Shown piece after piece: positions 1 through 6,538 of a DNA stretch of 14,084 nucleotides. The notes beneath the pieces are model-generated. The model ran no database searches, was not told where the DNA came from, and saw only the letters and a list, made by a program, of their open reading frames with translations. Origin of the DNA: Crocinitomix sp. (GTDB lineage: Bacteria; Bacteroidota; Bacteroidia; Flavobacteriales_D; Crocinitomicaceae); contig JADZFJ010000431.1 in assembly GCA_020849935.1 (NCBI GenBank), forward strand, positions 1 through 14,084. The letters run 5' to 3'. Position numbers and translations under genes: made by a program. The first letter of the stretch is position 1. Every line of letters begins with the position of its first letter.

Positions 1-1154
1 ATAAACGTTGGTTGAATGTAATTTCCTTCACATTTTTCACCAAAAATTTCATCAATTAATTTTCCTCTTCCCATGGTATCATCCACTCGAATGCCGTTTG
101 ATTTACACCAGGTTTTTAGTTCATCTTCCGATTTATTTTGAATATCAAACCCTGTAAAATCAATAATTGATTGGCGCATGGTCACCCGTTTGAAAGGAGC
201 TTTAAAACTGACCTGATGTTCACCAAAAACCACATTGGTGGTATTATTCACCGCTAGGGCACAATGTTCTAATAATTGTTCGGTAAAATCCATCATCCAA
301 TTATAATCCTTGTAGGCTACGTAGATTTCCATCGCCGTAAACTCTGGATTGTGGGTACGATCCATGCCTTCATTTCTAAAATTCTTAGAAAATTCATAAA
401 CCCCATCAAAACCACCTACAATCAAACGTTTTAAATACAATTCGTTGGCAATTCTTAAATACAAAGGAATGTCTAAAGCATTGTGATGTGTCATAAATGG
501 GCGAGCGGCTGCTCCACCAGCAATGGGTTGCAAAACAGGTGTCTCTACTTCAAAATACGAACGATCATTAAAAAATTGCCGCATGGCATTCATTAATTTA
601 GTTCGTTTAATAAAAACTTCTTTTACGTGCGGATTCACTACCAAATCAACATAACGTCGGCGGTAACGTAATTCGGCATTGGTAAACGCATCGTGAACCA
701 CCCCATTTTCATCGGTTCGTGGCTGAGGTAAAGGTTTTAAACACTTACTTAGCAAGGTAAACGTTTTTACATGAACTGATTTTTCGCCCACCTGAGTGGT
801 GAATAATTCACCTTCCACACCAATAAAATCACCCAGATCAAGTAATTTTTTATAGACTTCGTTGTACAAGGTTTTGTCTTCGCCTTCGCAAATGACATCC
901 CGGTTAAAATAAACTTGAATTCTTCCGGCACTGTCCTGCAATTCGGCAAAAGAAGCTTTTCCTTGCGTTCGGCGCGCCATCAATCTACCAGCAATGATGA
1001 CAGATTTCCCTTCTTCGAAATTATTCTTAATATCTTGCGATAAATGACTCACAGGATATAAGGCTGCTGGAAAGGGATCTATGCCCATTTCACGCAATTT
1101 TTGAAGGGAATCACGTCGTTGTATTTCTTGTTCTGATAAATCTTGATGATTCAT
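1..1154 (-). CDS. lysS: Lysyl-tRNA synthetase, class II (3' end outside window)
   Basis: Attaches lysine to tRNA-Lys in the cytoplasm. The visible 384 codons start at ATG 1154-1152 (MNHQDLSEQEIQRRDSLQKL) and stay open to the left edge. The N-terminal part (about residues 50-150) fits the OB-fold anticodon-binding domain, with GRLMARRTQGKASFAELQD near 57-75. The class II catalytic core follows: a motif 1 region around EVETPVLQPIAGGAAARPF, then motif 2 FRNEGMDRTHNPEFTAMEIY, with FRNEG at residues 259-263. This matches bacterial LysS closely. Motif 3 lies beyond the edge, so about 120-190 residues are missing given the usual 500-570 aa. A TATCTTTG box 21 bp upstream suggests a short leader. The gene is divergent from the isomerase gene. 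Identification is very secure. Confidence 0.97.
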   Translation of the reverse strand, partial: MNHQDLSEQEIQRRDSLQKLREMGIDPFPAALYPVSHLSQDIKNNFEEGKSVIIAGRLMARRTQGKASFAELQDSAGRIQVYFNRDVICEGEDKTLYNEVYKKLLDLGDFIGVEGELFTTQVGEKSVHVKTFTLLSKCLKPLPQPRTDENGVVHDAFTNAELRYRRRYVDLVVNPHVKEVFIKRTKLMNAMRQFFNDRSYFEVETPVLQPIAGGAAARPFMTHHNALDIPLYLRIANELYLKRLIVGGFDGVYEFSKNFRNEGMDRTHNPEFTAMEIYVAYKDYNWMMDFTEQLLEHCALAVNNTTNVVFGEHQVSFKAPFKRVTMRQSIIDFTGFDIQNKSEDELKTWCKSNGIRVDDTMGRGKLIDEIFGEKCEGNYIQPTF

Positions 1155-1175
1155 AATTATTCTCTTTTAAGGACA

Positions 1176-1183
1176 CAAAGATA
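1176..1183 (-). promoter_or_regulatory. Bacteroidota-type -7 box for lysS
   Basis: TATCTTTG read on the minus strand matches the TAnnTTTG consensus. It lies 21 bp before the lysS ATG, which predicts a leader of roughly 10-15 nt. I see no clear TTG -33 element at the usual spacing. Confidence 0.55.
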
Positions 1184-1270
1184 ATTCTTAAATGCAGGAG
1201 ATGAAGAGAATGAAACTAAAAATTAACGAAATATCTATAACAATAAACCATAATTAACGTTCAAAAGACG

Positions 1271-1278
1271 TAAGTTTG
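1271..1278 (+). promoter_or_regulatory. Candidate -7 box for the PGI/PMI gene
   Basis: TAAGTTTG matches TAnnTTTG. It would give a leader of about 110 nt for the isomerase gene, containing the hairpin at 1348-1372. No TTG is found near -33, so support is moderate. Confidence 0.4.
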
Positions 1279-1347
1279 GGAAATTTTTAAGACTAATCTG
1301 CCAATTTGATCGATTTGTCAAAAAGGATTATTGAGAAGATTAAAACC

Positions 1348-1372
1348 AAAACAAGAGGTAAGTTCTTGTTTT
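1348..1372 (+). other. Hairpin with T-tract in the isomerase leader
   Basis: AAAACAAGA (1348-1356) and TCTTGTTTT (1364-1372) are perfect 9-bp arms around a 7-nt loop, followed by another T. The hairpin sits 25 bp before the ATG at 1398. It looks like a weak AT-rich intrinsic terminator or attenuator, but no gene ends here because the flanking genes diverge. It could equally be a chance AT-rich palindrome. Confidence 0.35.
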
Positions 1373-1397
1373 TGAACGCATAATAATTAAATTTAGA

Positions 1398-2384
1398 ATG
1401 AAAGAATTAATTGCTAGTTTGGCAAACCAAATTCGTGAAGCGATTGAGATTGGAGAGAAAACGAATTTCGTGAATCCGAAAAAAGAATTTTCGTCCATTT
1501 TAGTTTGTGGTCTTGGTGGATCAGGAATTGGAGGAAAAATTGTGAGTTTGCTTTTGAAAGATGATTTAAAAATTCCTTTTTTGTGCATCAACGATTACGA
1601 TGTGCCGGCATGGGTTAATAAATCAACTTTAGTAATTGGTTCATCTTATTCAGGAAACACTGAAGAAACATTGGCTGCCATTCACGTGTGTATGGAACGA
1701 GGAGCAGAAATCGCGATTATTTCATCAGGTGGCAGTATTTCGGCTCTTGCAAAAGAAAATAATTGGAATTTATTTGAAGTGCCAGGCGGGGAGCAACCTC
1801 GTGCAATGTTGGCCTATTCGATTGTGCAACAATTATATATTTTGCAAAAATACGACCTCATTTCAATGCAACATTTAAATGAGTTAAAACAAGTGCCATC
1901 TTTTATTGAAGAAACGGAACAAGAAACGCGTGAAGAAGCCATGAAAATTGCCAGTGAATTTTCGGGCAAACGACCAATTATTTATGCCGGGTCCGATTTT
2001 GAAGGAGTTGCAGTGCGTTGGAGACAACAAATTAACGAAAATGCGAAAGAGTTAACTTGGCACCATGTTTTTCCTGAAATGACCCACAACGAATTGGTCG
2101 GATGGGCAGGAGGCTCAACCAACGAATCTCCCATTTTTTTAAATTCAACCTACAACCATCCAAGAACCAATCGAAGATGGGAAATTAGTAAGGAAGTTAT
2201 TTCAAAATACACCCATTCAATTCAAGAAACCACCGCAAAAGGCGACACTAAATTGGCACATAATTTTTATTTAATCCATTTAGGAGATTGGGTTTCTTAT
2301 TTTATGTCCGAAATTAAAAAAATTGATGCGGTAGAGGTAAACATTATTGGTCATTTGAAAGCCGAAATGGCTAAAATGAAATAG
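1398..2384 (+). CDS. Bifunctional phosphoglucose/phosphomannose isomerase (SIS family)
   Basis: Interconverts glucose-6-phosphate or mannose-6-phosphate with fructose-6-phosphate in the cytoplasm, linking glycolysis to sugar-nucleotide synthesis. The 328-aa protein has two SIS domains. GLGGSGIGG (38-46) and SYSGNTEETLA (83-93) form the first sugar-phosphate site. PRAMLAYS is at 134-141. The family signature INENAKELTWHHVFPEMTHNELVGW region (212-236) carries E214 and H230, which align with the catalytic Glu and His known for the Pyrobaculum PGI/PMI enzyme. The length is normal for the archaeal/Bacteroidota type (about 300-350 aa) and much shorter than classical Pgi (about 550). The ATG at 1398 is the only sensible start. 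It stands alone, convergent with the cytochrome peroxidase gene. Which hexose phosphate it prefers cannot be read from sequence. Confidence 0.92.
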   Translation: MKELIASLANQIREAIEIGEKTNFVNPKKEFSSILVCGLGGSGIGGKIVSLLLKDDLKIPFLCINDYDVPAWVNKSTLVIGSSYSGNTEETLAAIHVCMERGAEIAIISSGGSISALAKENNWNLFEVPGGEQPRAMLAYSIVQQLYILQKYDLISMQHLNELKQVPSFIEETEQETREEAMKIASEFSGKRPIIYAGSDFEGVAVRWRQQINENAKELTWHHVFPEMTHNELVGWAGGSTNESPIFLNSTYNHPRTNRRWEISKEVISKYTHSIQETTAKGDTKLAHNFYLIHLGDWVSYFMSEIKKIDAVEVNIIGHLKAEMAKMK

Positions 2385-2458
2385 AAATCTGATTCTCTGT
2401 TATTGTCGCTTTCAGCCGTACAAACTTTTCACACTGACTACTCACACTCACAACTGAC

Positions 2459-3556
2459 TTATCCTGGATCAGCAAACGCTGGATTATTAATGAATGTGCT
2501 ATCCGACAAGGAAAGCAAGAACATTTTCAAATAATACTTTTCTTCTGAACTTAATTGTGCACCCCCGTCACCCACTTTTTTCATTAAAGGATCAATGGTA
2601 GGAGAATAATTTAAGCCTTCGCTGTAATGATTGATGACTTCATCCAAGGTGGCAAATCTTCCGTCGTGCATATAAGGAGCGGTAAAGGCTAAATTTCTTA
2701 AAGAAGGGGTTTTAAATTTTCCATTATCCGAAGGATTACCGGTGACTTTGCCCAATCCGAGGTCGGTGATCACTGCATCCAACCCGTTGTTATGAAATAA
2801 ATTATCTGTCCAAAGTGGGTTAAAATTGTCGCCATGACAATGAAAACAATCCCCTTTACTTTCGTCAATAAAAAGGGTAAAACCAAGATAAGCAGCGAGT
2901 TCATCCGCTTCGTTCCAACCGCTACTGCCAATGGCGCGGTTTGCGTTCATGTATTTATCCATCGGCGAATTGCCCGAAATTAAAGTGCGTTCAAATTGTG
3001 CCAAGGCCTTCACCACCATGGTCGAATCGATGGTTGAACTGCCAAAAACAACCTCAAAAAGTTGAGGATATTCGCTGTCGGCTTGTAATTTTGCAACCAC
3101 TGTTGGCCAAGAGCTGTGTAATTCGAGTGGATCATTAACTGGCGCATAGGCTTGCTCTTCTAAACTCAATTTTCGTCCGTCCCAAAAATTTACATCCATC
3201 CAACCCAAATTAAACAAGGGCATCGAATTTCGTTTCCCCGGCAATCCGTCAATTCCAAGACTAAACGCAGTGACATCACTAAATGCTTTAGCAGGGTCGT
3301 GGCAACTTGCACACGATTTTGTATTGTCTTCTGAAAATCGTTCGTCAAAAAATAATTTTCTTCCCAATTCAACACCCTCCACACTCATTGGATTGTCTGT
3401 TGGAACAGGAACAGGAGGCAAATATTTGGCAATGCGAACGGGGTAATCTATTTCGTAAGGAGTGGTTTGTCCATAATGCGCATACGGATCCTTTCTACAC
3501 GAAACAGAAAGAAGTAAAATTCCTAAAAAAATAGGCCAATTTTTAGACAATCGCAT
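2459..3556 (-). CDS. Di-heme cytochrome-c peroxidase / MauG-family lipoprotein
   Basis: Predicted periplasm-facing di-heme peroxidase that reduces H2O2 with electrons from a small c-type cytochrome or copper protein. The 365-aa precursor starts MRLSKNWPIFLGILLLSVSC, a lipoprotein signal with the acylated Cys at 20. Two CxxCH haem sites are present: CASCH (82-86) and CFHCH (237-241). The family block FKTPSLRNLAFTAPYMHDGR (281-300) includes M296, a candidate axial ligand, and H297. Length and haem spacing are typical of the bacterial CCP/MauG family. Peroxidase versus a specialised oxidase cannot be separated here. The ATG lies only 5 bp behind a TATCTTTG box, so the mRNA may be leaderless. It is convergent with the isomerase gene and divergent from lipB. 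Confidence 0.93.
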   Translation of the reverse strand: MRLSKNWPIFLGILLLSVSCRKDPYAHYGQTTPYEIDYPVRIAKYLPPVPVPTDNPMSVEGVELGRKLFFDERFSEDNTKSCASCHDPAKAFSDVTAFSLGIDGLPGKRNSMPLFNLGWMDVNFWDGRKLSLEEQAYAPVNDPLELHSSWPTVVAKLQADSEYPQLFEVVFGSSTIDSTMVVKALAQFERTLISGNSPMDKYMNANRAIGSSGWNEADELAAYLGFTLFIDESKGDCFHCHGDNFNPLWTDNLFHNNGLDAVITDLGLGKVTGNPSDNGKFKTPSLRNLAFTAPYMHDGRFATLDEVINHYSEGLNYSPTIDPLMKKVGDGGAQLSSEEKYYLKMFLLSLSDSTFINNPAFADPG

Positions 3557-3561
3557 GTGTG

Positions 3562-3592
3562 CAAAGATAATTAGAAACCCTTGAAATTACAA
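3562..3592 (-). promoter_or_regulatory. Complete Bacteroidota promoter for the cytochrome-c peroxidase gene
   Basis: On the minus strand there is TTG (3592-3590), a 20-bp spacer, then TATCTTTG (3569-3562). Both boxes and the spacing fit the TTG-N17-23-TAnnTTTG pattern described for Flavobacterium. The start codon begins 5 bp downstream of the -7 box, placing the expected start of transcription at or very near the ATG. Confidence 0.65.
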
Positions 3593-3662
3593 ACGTAAAA
3601 TTTCGAAGAAAATTGAAAATCAACCAAAAAAAGAAGAAATTCATTTTTCAAACTATTCCTCG

Positions 3663-3670
3663 TAACTTTG
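3663..3670 (+). promoter_or_regulatory. -7 box for lipB (decides its start codon)
   Basis: TAACTTTG matches TAnnTTTG. A possible TTG start codon at 3668 lies inside this box and so could not be transcribed from it. The ATG at 3689, 18 bp behind the box, is therefore the likely start. No clear -33 TTG is present. Confidence 0.5.
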
Positions 3671-3688
3671 TGCGCAAGTGATGCTAAG

Positions 3689-4384
3689 ATGAGAAACGTA
3701 ACCTACATTGACAAAAACCTGATTGATTATAAACAAGGATGGGATTTTCAAGAAACCCTGTTTAAAGAGGTGATTGATTTGAAAATTGCAAAAAGAGATG
3801 GAAAATCGGAGGTAACACCAGGAAATTATTTGATTTTTTGCGAACATCCACACGTTTATACCTTAGGCAAAAGTGGTGCCGAAGGGAATTTGTTAATTAA
3901 CGAGGAGATGTTGCGGAGCAAAAATGCGGCATTTTATAAAATTAATCGGGGAGGGGACATTACGTATCATGGACCTGGACAATTAGTGATGTACCCCATT
4001 TTTGACTTGGATCAATTTTTTACCGATATTCACAAATACATGCGTTTTTTAGAGGAGGCGGTGATCCTAACCCTAAGCGAATTTGGTATTTTAGCAGGGC
4101 GACTTCCGGGAATGACGGGGGTATGGTTAGATGTCGGCTCACCCAACGAACGAAAAATCTGTGCGATGGGCGTAAAAAGTTCACGCTGGGTCACCATGCA
4201 CGGCATTGCATTAAATGTAAATACAGATTTATCGTATTTTAATCACATTGTTCCTTGCGGAATTGTGGATAAAAGCGTAACTTCCATGCAAAAGGAATTG
4301 GGAAAAGAAATCAACCTTGCCCACGTGCAACAAGTGTTAAAAGAAAACATGAGTACTATTTTTGATTTTGATTATACCGTTTAA
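3689..4384 (+). CDS. lipB: Octanoyl-[acyl carrier protein]:protein N-octanoyltransferase
   Basis: Moves octanoyl from ACP to the lipoyl-domain lysine of E2 and GcvH subunits, the first step of endogenous lipoate synthesis, which LipA completes. From ATG 3689 (MRNVTYIDKNLIDYKQGWDF) it is 231 aa, close to the usual 210-240. It carries the LipB signature RGGDITYHGPGQ (87-98). AMGVK with K163 and VPCGI with C190 are the expected catalytic Lys/Cys pair, with HGIALNV between them. The frame is open upstream to a TTG at 3668, but that codon overlaps the promoter -7 box and the extra residues do not resemble the family, so I reject it. The serine hydrolase gene follows after 4 bp, probably on the same transcript. 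No lipA is in the window. Confidence 0.95.
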   Translation: MRNVTYIDKNLIDYKQGWDFQETLFKEVIDLKIAKRDGKSEVTPGNYLIFCEHPHVYTLGKSGAEGNLLINEEMLRSKNAAFYKINRGGDITYHGPGQLVMYPIFDLDQFFTDIHKYMRFLEEAVILTLSEFGILAGRLPGMTGVWLDVGSPNERKICAMGVKSSRWVTMHGIALNVNTDLSYFNHIVPCGIVDKSVTSMQKELGKEINLAHVQQVLKENMSTIFDFDYTV

Positions 4385-4388
4385 ACGC

Positions 4389-5609
4389 ATGAAGTACCTA
4401 AAAAAATTACTCAAATGGATAGGAATTATTCTCCTACTTTTTTTAGTGGTCGCTAATTTGGCCATTATTTTTACCGGAAGATATTACATTTATAAAGGCG
4501 TTGCCAATACCTATCTTAAAGGACATATTCGTCCAACAATTTACGATTTAGAGGTGTTCACCAACCGAACCGTGGAAATTGGCACGCCACAGCCTTGGCG
4601 CCAACACCCGTCTTTGGGGAGTTTTACATTGTCGCAAGAGGAAAGAGAAACCATTGAGGCACTCACACCTTCTTCTTTTTTGGTGGCGTGGGGTGACACA
4701 ATCATATATGAAGAATATTGGGGTGAACATGATCAGGACCGCATCAGTAATTCATTTTCCATGGCAAAATCCATTGTTTCACTTTTAATTGGGGTGGCTT
4801 TGGATGAAGGAAAAATTAAATCGCTGGACGAACCTGTGGCGAATTATTTACCAGAATTTAACGACGAAAAAAAGGGCATTACCATTCGCCATATTTTAAC
4901 CATGACCTCGGGACTATCGTGGTCAGAAAGTTACATTAGTCCGTTTTGCGATGTTGCCGAATTATATTATGATACCGACGATCGAGATTTGTCCTTAAAT
5001 CGCCGAACCATAGAAGAGGAGCCGGGGAAGATATTTAAATACAAAAGTGGGGATACCCAGGTGTTGATGTACATTCTAAAAGCGGCAACAGGCGTTAGTG
5101 TTTCGGAATATGCTTCAGAAAAATTATGGAAAAAAATGGGCGCAGAAAGTGAAGCACTTTGGAGTTTAGCGGATGATGAAAATAGTTCAGAAAAGGCATT
5201 TTGTTGTTTTTATGCCACCTCGCGTGATTTTTTGAGACTAGGAAAATTGGTAAATCAACAAGGCATGTGGAATGGCGAACAATTAGTAAGTGCGGCTTAC
5301 GTTAATGAATTTGCAAGTTTGGCACCTGTGAATGAACCAGATGGAAAACCTAACCAAGTGTATGGTTTCCAGTATTGGATTTATACCGGTATGCCCTATA
5401 AAGTGTCTTATTTCCGCGGGATGTCGGGTCAGTACATTATTTCTATTCCTGAAAAACAGTTGGTAATTGTTCGCACAGGATCGGGTACCTTGCCTAGTTG
5501 GAAAAATACCGCTGAAATTCAAGACGATGCTTTAGAAGGACATTACCAAGAATTACCTGCCTATATTAGCATCGGAATGAGCATGCTTGCGCAGGCCGGC
5601 GGAAACTAA
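4389..5609 (+). CDS. Membrane-anchored serine hydrolase, beta-lactamase (class C-like) / 6-aminohexanoate-dimer hydrolase type
   Basis: Hydrolase of the penicillin-binding protein/class C beta-lactamase fold. From ATG 4389 (MKYLKKLLKWIGIILLLFLV) it has 406 aa, with one N-terminal membrane segment at about 10-30, so the catalytic domain faces the periplasm. The active-site motif SMAK places the nucleophile at S124 and the Lys at K127. YKSGD (218-222) supplies the second-motif Tyr, and RGMSGQ (343-348) takes the place of the KTG/HxG motif. IRHILTMTSGLSWSE and FYATSRDFLRLG are typical of the NylB-like branch (COG1680). The substrate cannot be predicted; most relatives are esterases, amidases or peptidases and not resistance enzymes. 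The frame opens with a TTG at 4362 inside lipB, but ATG 4389 gives a clean signal anchor. It starts 4 bp behind lipB, suggesting co-transcription. Confidence 0.85.
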   Translation: MKYLKKLLKWIGIILLLFLVVANLAIIFTGRYYIYKGVANTYLKGHIRPTIYDLEVFTNRTVEIGTPQPWRQHPSLGSFTLSQEERETIEALTPSSFLVAWGDTIIYEEYWGEHDQDRISNSFSMAKSIVSLLIGVALDEGKIKSLDEPVANYLPEFNDEKKGITIRHILTMTSGLSWSESYISPFCDVAELYYDTDDRDLSLNRRTIEEEPGKIFKYKSGDTQVLMYILKAATGVSVSEYASEKLWKKMGAESEALWSLADDENSSEKAFCCFYATSRDFLRLGKLVNQQGMWNGEQLVSAAYVNEFASLAPVNEPDGKPNQVYGFQYWIYTGMPYKVSYFRGMSGQYIISIPEKQLVIVRTGSGTLPSWKNTAEIQDDALEGHYQELPAYISIGMSMLAQAGGN

Positions 5610-5646
5610 GTCACCCATTTTCTTAGAAAAAAAACAAAGAATTTTT

Positions 5647-5673
5647 TTGGTTCTCAAAAACCATCTACCTTTG
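5647..5673 (+). promoter_or_regulatory. Promoter for the 136-aa conserved protein
   Basis: TTG at 5647-5649, a 16-bp spacer, then TACCTTTG at 5666-5673, matching TTG...TAnnTTTG with a slightly short spacer. The ATG follows 25 bp later, after GAAAGGGAAA, which may serve as a ribosome binding site. Confidence 0.5.
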
Positions 5674-5698
5674 TCAAATTAAAATACCGAAAGGGAAA

Positions 5699-6109
5699 AT
5701 GAAAAAAGACATCGAAATATTACAAGTAGAAGGCGTTTCAGTGGCGGTTGTAAAAGAATTGAATGAAGAAAAAACGCAAGAGGTGTACAACGTTTATTTG
5801 TTGAATAAAAAGGAAGTACAAATCGAAAATGTCTTAGTTTCTTCGAAAGGATATGGCGAAAATAAATTGACTGGCGAAGTGGTAAAAACCTCCATTTTGC
5901 GTCATTTTTTAGGCGATGTTCAACCAAAATCATTTGTTAAAATAGAACCCATCATTGAGGAAGTTTTTGGATTAAACAACGAGTATTGGGTCAGTTTTGT
6001 TTGCGACAATAAAATGTACGACAAAAAATACATCTTTTTAGCCGAAACCATTATTCCGAGTAACATGGTAAATGTTCCTTTAATTGGAGGAAAAGGGGTA
6101 GTTATTTAG
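5699..6109 (+). CDS. Small conserved Bacteroidota protein, function unknown
   Basis: 136-aa soluble protein, MKKDIEILQVEGVSVAVVKE at the start, with no signal peptide or membrane segment. It alternates short strands (VSVAVVKEL, VYNVYLLNK, IENVLVSSKG, FVKIEPI, YWVSFVCDNKMYDKKYIFL), which suggests an all-beta fold with SSKGYGENK and KTSILRHFLGDVQPKSF as loop-rich centre. From memory, similar proteins are common in Bacteroidota and are sometimes mislabelled as a phenylalanyl-tRNA synthetase alpha subunit; nothing here resembles a synthetase. It has its own promoter and no functional partner, and it is the last ordinary gene before the repeat-rich region. It is a real gene, with function unknown. 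Confidence 0.8.
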   Translation: MKKDIEILQVEGVSVAVVKELNEEKTQEVYNVYLLNKKEVQIENVLVSSKGYGENKLTGEVVKTSILRHFLGDVQPKSFVKIEPIIEEVFGLNNEYWVSFVCDNKMYDKKYIFLAETIIPSNMVNVPLIGGKGVVI

Positions 6110-6119
6110 TAGGGCGTTT

Positions 6120-6145
6120 CCCTTCCCCAACTTGTTGGGGAGGGG
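6120..6145 (+). terminator. GC-rich hairpin after the 136-aa gene
   Basis: CCCTTCCCCAAC and GTTGGGGAGGGG form a near-perfect 12-bp stem (one G-T pair), starting 10 bp behind the stop at 6109. It has no run of T after it (TCGGGCTTTC follows), so it may be a palindromic genomic repeat that also stops or stabilises transcripts, and not a standard terminator. Confidence 0.45.
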
Positions 6146-6216
6146 TCGGGCTTTCACTCCAATCCAAAGTCGGCAAACGCCGCCAACTTTGGGATTTCCG
6201 CACCAATCCCTAACGC

Positions 6217-6263
6217 AAAAATTTAGGATTACTGGTAAAAACCGGTTATTTTTTCGAGCTAAT
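6217..6263 (+). repeat. Direct repeat A, copy 1
   Basis: Begins AAAATTTAGGA and ends TTTCGAGCTAAT, with GGTAAAAACCGGTTATT in the middle. It matches copy 2 at 6481-6525 with a few substitutions and a small length difference. Both copies abut a palindrome unit. Confidence 0.7.
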
Positions 6264-6288
6264 TCATAGTGCTTGGCCACCTCCGCTA

Positions 6289-6310
6289 CCGCGCGAATCC
6301 TTTCGCGTGG
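6289..6310 (+). repeat. Palindromic repeat unit, copy 1 (G/C form)
   Basis: Perfect 9-bp stem CCGCGCGAA / TTCGCGTGG (one G-T pair) around loop TCCT. It is an exact reverse complement of 6437-6458 and a variant of 9990-10011 and 10133-10154. Confidence 0.75.
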
Positions 6311-6436
6311 GGGTAAGAATTTCAATAATCTTTAAGCCCTCCAGATAACAAATCAGCTTATTTTTTCTTTCAACAAGCGCTTAAAATTGCCTCGAAATAA
6401 TCTAACAAAAACAAGTTACATTATCGTTTTTCGTAT

Positions 6437-6458
6437 CCACGCGAAAGGATTCGCGCGG
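6437..6458 (-). repeat. Palindromic repeat unit, copy 2 (G/C form, inverted)
   Basis: Exact reverse complement of the unit at 6289-6310. It is followed by GGAGCGGTGTGGAT, echoing the CCACCTCCGCTACC that precedes copy 1. Confidence 0.75.
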
Positions 6459-6480
6459 GAGCGGTGTGGATCTCTATTGG

Positions 6481-6525
6481 AAAATTTAGGACAGCCGGTA
6501 AAAACTGGTTATTTTTCGAGCGAAT
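6481..6525 (+). repeat. Direct repeat A, copy 2
   Basis: Same orientation as copy 1 (6217-6263), beginning AAAATTTAGGA and ending TTTCGAGCGAAT. The palindrome unit next to it is in the opposite orientation to that next to copy 1, so the modules were shuffled. Confidence 0.7.
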
Positions 6526-6538
6526 ATTTGATGCTAGA

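Larger units (their letters stand above)
6110..6538. repeat. Repeat-rich intergenic region with several hairpins
   Basis: No gene is visible here. In order it holds a strong GC hairpin directly behind the stop codon (6120-6145), a second inverted repeat AATCCAAAGT...ACTTTGGGATT (6161-6196), direct repeat A1 (6217-6263), palindrome copy 1 (6289-6310), palindrome copy 2 inverted (6437-6458) and direct repeat A2 (6481-6525). Short open frames crossing it have no coding character. Confidence 0.75.

Noticed and set aside
3668..3688. TTG start for lipB
   Set aside because: It lies in the -7 promoter box and adds residues not seen in LipB.
4362..4388. TTG start for the serine hydrolase
   Set aside because: It lies inside lipB and would put nine extra residues before a good membrane anchor at ATG 4389.
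5611..5650. Intrinsic terminator behind the serine hydrolase
   Set aside because: Only an A-run facing a T-run (AAAAAAAA ... TTTTTTT) with no GC in the stem; overlaps the next promoter and is not convincing.
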